Origin: an uncultured Clostridia bacterium
GTDB taxonomy: Bacteria > Bacillota > Clostridia > Oscillospirales > Ruminococcaceae
NCBI GenBank assembly: GCA_947385505.1
Contig: CANDLP010000090.1
Coordinates: 1 to 8,211, forward strand
DNA length: 8,211 nt
Reading direction: 5' to 3'
Shown: positions 5,701 through 8,211 of the stretch, piece by piece
Numbering within the stretch: the stretch's first letter is position 1
Layout of the letters: each line of letters starts with the position of its first letter
Made by a program: the position numbers and the translations under genes
Notes under the pieces: model-generated
Seen by the model: the letters and a program-made list of their open reading frames with translations, nothing else
What the model was told of the DNA's origin: nothing
Databases searched by the model: none

Positions 5701-7835
5701 CAATGCTTATGTCTTTGCCCGCACAGCAGATCTTAAGCGGCGCGGGAACGGGAAGTACAGCGGATAAGGCGGCAACTATAGTCGCTTCCATGGAAGCTAT
5801 GGAAGGAATGATGGAGCTGTTTTATCAGCATAAGGGCTTGAATGTAAATGCTGAAAAAGAGCTTGACAGATTCCCGAAGCAGCATCTTAACATACGGTAT
5901 CAAAGAATGTTCAGCGGCGCATTTATGTACGCGGCAGGAAATCATATAGGCATAGAGTGGAATGAATGCAGGGGAATGGTGAACTGTACTCCTGTTGTTG
6001 CAGACGAAGACGGACGCTACGAAAGCGGACGTTATTTCGGGTGGGGTATTGCTCACGAAATAGGACACTGTATAAATCAAGGCGCATATGCTGTTGCGGA
6101 AGTCACCAACAACTATTTTGCCCAGCTTGCCCAGGCAAAGGACAGCAACACAACCACAAGATTCACATATGAGAATATTTATGACAAGGTAACGTCCAAT
6201 GCTGTCGGATCTTCTCCCAACGTAGCTACGCAGCTTGGTATGTACTGGCAGCTTCGCACGGCTTACGACAGCGATTATAACTTTAAGACCTACGAGGATC
6301 GCTCTGAGCAGCTTCAAAGCCTGTTCTTTGCAAGAGTTGACAGTTACGCCCGCGACACATCAATTGCACCCGCCCCCGGCGGCGTTGCGCTCACCCTTGG
6401 CGGAGGCTCCGACCAGAGCATTATGCGCTTGGCATGTGCGGCGGCTGAAAAAGATATTCTTGAATTTTTTGAACGCTGGGGCAAGATTCCCGACAGTGAG
6501 ACAATAAGCTACGCGAGCCAGTTTGAAAAGGAAACAAGGGCTATTTACTACTCCGATGACGATTCCCGCGTATACAGAATCGAAAATCCTACAGGCGGCA
6601 CTCTTGATACCTTCGGCAATGTTCAGGCGGTAGGCGCGGATACGACAGCCGAAGTTGATCCTTCCGATCCTTCCCGCGTCAATATTACGCTTACCTCCGA
6701 AAATATTCCCGAAGAAGAGATTTTGGGCTACGAGATAGTTCGCTGTATGATCTCAGGCGGTGAAAATATCAGGGAAACGGCAGGATTTACCGTTGAAAAC
6801 AGCTTCACTGATATAATCACCACTGTAAACAACAGAGTTATCTATTATGAAATAACACTTGTTGACAGATATCTCAACCGTTCGGCGGTAAAAACTCTTG
6901 AACCGATAAAGATTGAAAACGACGGAAGCCTTGACAAGACATTCTGGTCGATATCCTCCAATGATATTACCGCTTCGGAAATTCCTCCAGTTTCGGACGG
7001 AACTGACGATATGCCTTGTGCGCCGATGCCGGAAGACCCGCTTACCTATGCTATAGACGGAAAGGACACCGTATTTAACGGCACGCTTGGAGCAAATGCC
7101 GAGATAGTGCTTCATTTCAATCAGACGTATACTATATCCGGATTTAAGTATACCGCAGGCGACGGCGCTCCGATCGGAAAGTTCATTATTGAAGTAAGAG
7201 ACGAAAACGGTCAATGGATTGAAGCGGCTTCCGACAGCTTCGGCGGAAGCGGAACCGTATACTTTGAAAATGCTGACGGCAAGTATGTAAGCACATACAC
7301 TGCCGATGCGGTTAAGCTTATAATGCCCGATCAATCCGGAAGCGAGATTTCCATCGACGAGCTTGACGTATTAGGCGTTACCGGTGATAACATAGACTTC
7401 TTAAGCACCGGTGGCGGAATTCCCGCAATAGGAAGGCTTGCAAAGGCATATAAGTACGGCAGCGGTGAAAACGACGTCATTCCCGAAGGTTCAATTGTAT
7501 TCACGGGCACGTACAAGGGCAACCCCGCTTATAACGTAGTACTTCTGTTTGATCAGGACGGCAATATTGTCGGCGGAGTTGACTCCGAAGGCAGCTTGAC
7601 GGCTCAGCAGATAATTTTAGCTGAGGTTCCCGAAAACGGACCTATTCAGGATGTTGCGGAGGGCACTTGGATATACTGGATAGAGCCTGACGATGAGCTT
7701 TCATTGGAAAATACCTTAAGCGTAAGAGCCGAGCTTTACCGTGTAAATAACGCTCTTACCAACGAGGGACAAAGGCTCGTAAGCGATTCGCTGTTTAAGG
7801 AAATGCCTGAAGCGCTTCCGAATATTGAATTTTAA
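2766..7835 (+). CDS. Secreted dockerin-containing M60-family (enhancin/mucinase-like) zinc metallopeptidase, 1689 aa
   Basis: This is a large extracellular multidomain protein. M60 peptidases cleave glycoproteins such as mucins, so a host-glycoprotein substrate is inferred. Domains by residue: Sec signal peptide 1-29 (MKK start, hydrophobic core, likely cut after IFA); small beta-sandwich about 40-120; type I dockerin 140-190, with Ca-binding repeats DVNNDGIINESD (143-154) and DLNGDGEIDLVD (170-181), both complete at positions 1, 3, 5, 9 and 12; carbohydrate-binding-like beta-sandwich about 225-357; FN3 about 365-455 and 458-546; discoidin (F5/8 C)-like about 552-720; helical linker 721-785; M60 module about 800-1260, opening with the LNAWQPLGV block and containing GGVSVPKLDLYG (906-917), GNHIGIEWN and the zinc site HEIGH (1097-1101) with E1112 ten residues later; FN3-like about 1265-1382; discoidin-like about 1390-1537, ending ELDVLGV; unassigned C-terminal domain 1540-1689. 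All expected catalytic residues are present. There is no LPXTG motif, SLH domain or C-terminal membrane anchor, so surface attachment probably depends on a cohesin partner. Domain limits are approximate. Confidence 0.9.
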   Translation: MKKTVIALVSVISALSLLLIPIQAPAIFAETTKEKTEGTGQVNVSVSPALPLSSPVEFTAELSGGVTQTFTLDADGSSEKQISFKGLAPGDYTLKLSADGFADYTQTLSVTEQASSVKLTTDFIEGITYEQGFAYPGTLLIGDVNNDGIINESDKTTLLDSIDTGAGNGDLNGDGEIDLVDLEYLAKGYKTEGATAVPEIVISSSVIKPSAGEGTDVEGSFEELLTKEGSVTLSPANGENISDENPVSLVFDIDGKESAAGADGIVIGCSEENPVSKATVDIVYIEGGKEYTQVAVIENGVHHLLDTDSVTVEQDSRGNIHINLGDQVAVKKITIKIVGMVKNTNLAEISYVEFVNGMENRIPEPEMDIPENLSGVPGSKSFVLTWDGCKNVTGYEVKIEQGGAVDVKKVTGSSISISSFNEDELENGTPYTVSVQSVNGAWRSGYCDAITVIPKATSKPKKVDYLTATGAFNSVKLSWKKAEDAETYNVYYKESGAAEYVKKEGITGTSYTISGLKTLTEYLVYVTGVNDIGEGSPSLTVSAVTTDRDPAEMPEYFLINTGEAGEKGAHIISAAQNYGTMTESPLDTEAKTAWGTVDHDFDSYYYRNTWDDGGFNNLGSHGLFYEFDEEYTIQTIAFQEFEPNDLHYTYIKVNYWDAEGNQTTLGTNQASLSRKADKNGRFYYLIKLPEKAQIKRIQIGLARYLASGNINISEVYFYYYDTIVDDINALFTDDLHTTLADGVTQKTIDDLRTRVNTPDEVSGELNPDIEALERELSDAENILNCVGLREAVNVHTSISTYDAGRGFGGLNAWQPLGVTAAAGDSVTVYVGHNSKKTGDLTNLQLVATQYHAESGSVAKTVTSLKVGVNIVDIPKLWTVNEESGGALYVQYTGNNANERCAVRVSGGVSVPKLDLYGITDEAERLERAAVYAEELEAYVGQLESLHNTYHRDSSNSNVNKFDYSDKNCILGASDIMLDTMLMSLPAQQILSGAGTGSTADKAATIVASMEAMEGMMELFYQHKGLNVNAEKELDRFPKQHLNIRYQRMFSGAFMYAAGNHIGIEWNECRGMVNCTPVVADEDGRYESGRYFGWGIAHEIGHCINQGAYAVAEVTNNYFAQLAQAKDSNTTTRFTYENIYDKVTSNAVGSSPNVATQLGMYWQLRTAYDSDYNFKTYEDRSEQLQSLFFARVDSYARDTSIAPAPGGVALTLGGGSDQSIMRLACAAAEKDILEFFERWGKIPDSETISYASQFEKETRAIYYSDDDSRVYRIENPTGGTLDTFGNVQAVGADTTAEVDPSDPSRVNITLTSENIPEEEILGYEIVRCMISGGENIRETAGFTVENSFTDIITTVNNRVIYYEITLVDRYLNRSAVKTLEPIKIENDGSLDKTFWSISSNDITASEIPPVSDGTDDMPCAPMPEDPLTYAIDGKDTVFNGTLGANAEIVLHFNQTYTISGFKYTAGDGAPIGKFIIEVRDENGQWIEAASDSFGGSGTVYFENADGKYVSTYTADAVKLIMPDQSGSEISIDELDVLGVTGDNIDFLSTGGGIPAIGRLAKAYKYGSGENDVIPEGSIVFTGTYKGNPAYNVVLLFDQDGNIVGGVDSEGSLTAQQIILAEVPENGPIQDVAEGTWIYWIEPDDELSLENTLSVRAELYRVNNALTNEGQRLVSDSLFKEMPEALPNIEF

Positions 7836-7848
7836 TATGCAATAAAAA

Positions 7849-7875
7849 GCCCCGAAACGGGGAAAACAGGTTTTT
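7849..7875. terminator. GC-rich hairpin after the peptidase gene (best as a minus-strand terminator)
   Basis: CCCCG (7850-7854) and CGGGG (7858-7862) form a 5-bp stem with an AAA loop, 14 nt after the stop codon. On the plus strand the U-run (7871-7875) begins eight nt after the stem, which is far for a classical terminator. On the minus strand the stem is followed at once by C and five T, the textbook layout. It may therefore block antisense transcription or act weakly in both directions. Confidence 0.5.
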
Positions 7876-7904
7876 ATCGGGGGATTGATAATATCCCCCG
7901 ATAA
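7874..7904 (+). terminator. Perfect 12-bp stem-loop between the peptidase and the next secreted-protein gene
   Basis: TTATCGGGGGAT (7874-7885) and ATCCCCCGATAA (7893-7904) are exact reverse complements around a 7-nt loop, followed by only three T. It is stable enough to terminate or pause transcription. The weak U-tract also allows an mRNA-processing or 3'-end-stabilising role within an operon. Confidence 0.6.
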
Positions 7905-7948
7905 TTTACCCGTTTAAAATTTTCTTTTGTTAAAGGATAGTCAGATAT

Positions 7949-8211
7949 ATGAATATGTTAATAGATAAGCTCTCTGGAAAGCTTATGGCGCTGTTTACTG
8001 CAATTGCTTTTATTGTTTCGGCGTCAATAAGCGTTTCAGCGGCGGAAGCTCAGATTATCGAGCTTAAGCAAAGCGGGGAGCAGGCGGAGATAATACTTAC
8101 CTTTCCCCAGGCAGCCAAGGAAGAAATTTCTTCTCTTCAGATAAGTCTTTCCGCGGTTTTAGGTTCAGACGGTGCATCGGTAGAGTTCATACCCGGCGCA
8201 AATCTTTCGGC
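7949..8211 (+). CDS. Secreted protein of unknown function (5' part, 87 codons)
   Basis: The open frame starts at ATG 7949 (MNMLIDKLSGKLMALF), has AAAGGA 11 nt upstream and runs off the right edge. Residues 1-35 form a clear signal peptide, with K at 7 and 11, a hydrophobic stretch LMALFTAIAFIVSASISVSA and a likely cut near SAAEA. The mature part visible (about 53 residues) alternates hydrophobic and polar residues, as in IIELKQSG, AEIILTF, ISSLQISLSAVLG and SVEFIPG. That suggests a beta-sandwich. Cohesin-like or Ig-like folds would fit the pattern, but no diagnostic motif is visible and I do not assign a family. It lies 113 nt downstream of the dockerin peptidase on the same strand, with hairpins in between, so co-transcription is uncertain. 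ATG at 7955 is an in-frame alternative start with poorer RBS spacing. Confidence 0.85.
   Translation, partial: MNMLIDKLSGKLMALFTAIAFIVSASISVSAAEAQIIELKQSGEQAEIILTFPQAAKEEISSLQISLSAVLGSDGASVEFIPGANLS

Noticed and set aside
5733..6317. A 194-codon open frame on the minus strand inside the peptidase gene
   Set aside because: It lies antisense to the M60 catalytic region, which has a clear family match. Its translation is Cys/Arg-rich with no recognisable motif, and it is explained as a shadow frame.
6753..7334. A 193-codon minus-strand open frame in the 3' part of the peptidase gene
   Set aside because: It is antisense to the FN3-like and discoidin-like domains, with no motif and no plausible context. 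Low stop-codon density on that strand explains it.
7836..7948. A phage or integron attachment site made by the inverted repeats after the peptidase gene
   Set aside because: No integrase, tRNA 3' end, direct repeat pair or mobile gene is near. The hairpins are explained as transcription or RNA-processing signals.
1..8211. CRISPR arrays, insertion sequences, tRNA or rRNA genes
   Set aside because: No regularly spaced repeats, transposase frames, terminal inverted repeats, cloverleaf-like sequence or rRNA-like conserved stretches were seen on either strand.

Overview
The window looks like chromosomal DNA of an anaerobic, probably gut-associated Clostridia (Oscillospiraceae/Ruminococcaceae-like). 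The grounds are clostridial AGGAG-type ribosome binding sites, very AT-rich intergenic DNA around moderately GC-rich genes, a biotin-dependent decarboxylase/transcarboxylase operon, and a secreted dockerin-bearing M60 peptidase. No marker gene is present, so the taxonomy is inference.

Left part (1-2251, minus strand): a three-gene operon read right to left. It encodes an acyl-CoA carboxyltransferase-family protein (896-2251, GTG start, short and divergent), a 122-residue biotin carrier with the AMKM biotinylation motif (488-856), and the first 123 residues of an OadA/transcarboxylase-5S-type carboxyltransferase (1-369, running off the left edge). Together these are the three subunit types of methylmalonyl-CoA:pyruvate transcarboxylase (12S, 1.3S, 5S). 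A Na+-pumping decarboxylase is the main alternative if membrane subunits lie further left.

Middle (2252-2765): a 514-base divergent intergenic region. The minus-strand side has a near-consensus promoter whose -10 sits inside a 7-bp inverted repeat with a 31-nt spacer, then a leader with a stem-loop and U6 run that resembles an attenuator. The plus-strand side has T-tracts spaced at roughly one helical turn, overlapping promoter candidates, and a roughly 110-nt leader that could fold into a closed structure.

Right part (2766-7835, plus strand): one 1689-residue secreted protein. It has a signal peptide, a small beta-sandwich, a type I dockerin near the N-terminus, a carbohydrate-binding-like beta-sandwich, two FN3 domains, a discoidin-like domain, an M60/enhancin-like zinc peptidase with HEIGH-x10-E, another FN3-like domain, a discoidin-like domain, and an unassigned C-terminal domain. 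This fits a cellulosome-like, cohesin-docked protease acting on glycoproteins such as mucins. After a pair of GC-rich hairpins, a second secreted protein begins at 7949 and is cut by the right edge. Its function is not clear from 87 residues, but its position makes it a candidate partner of the peptidase.
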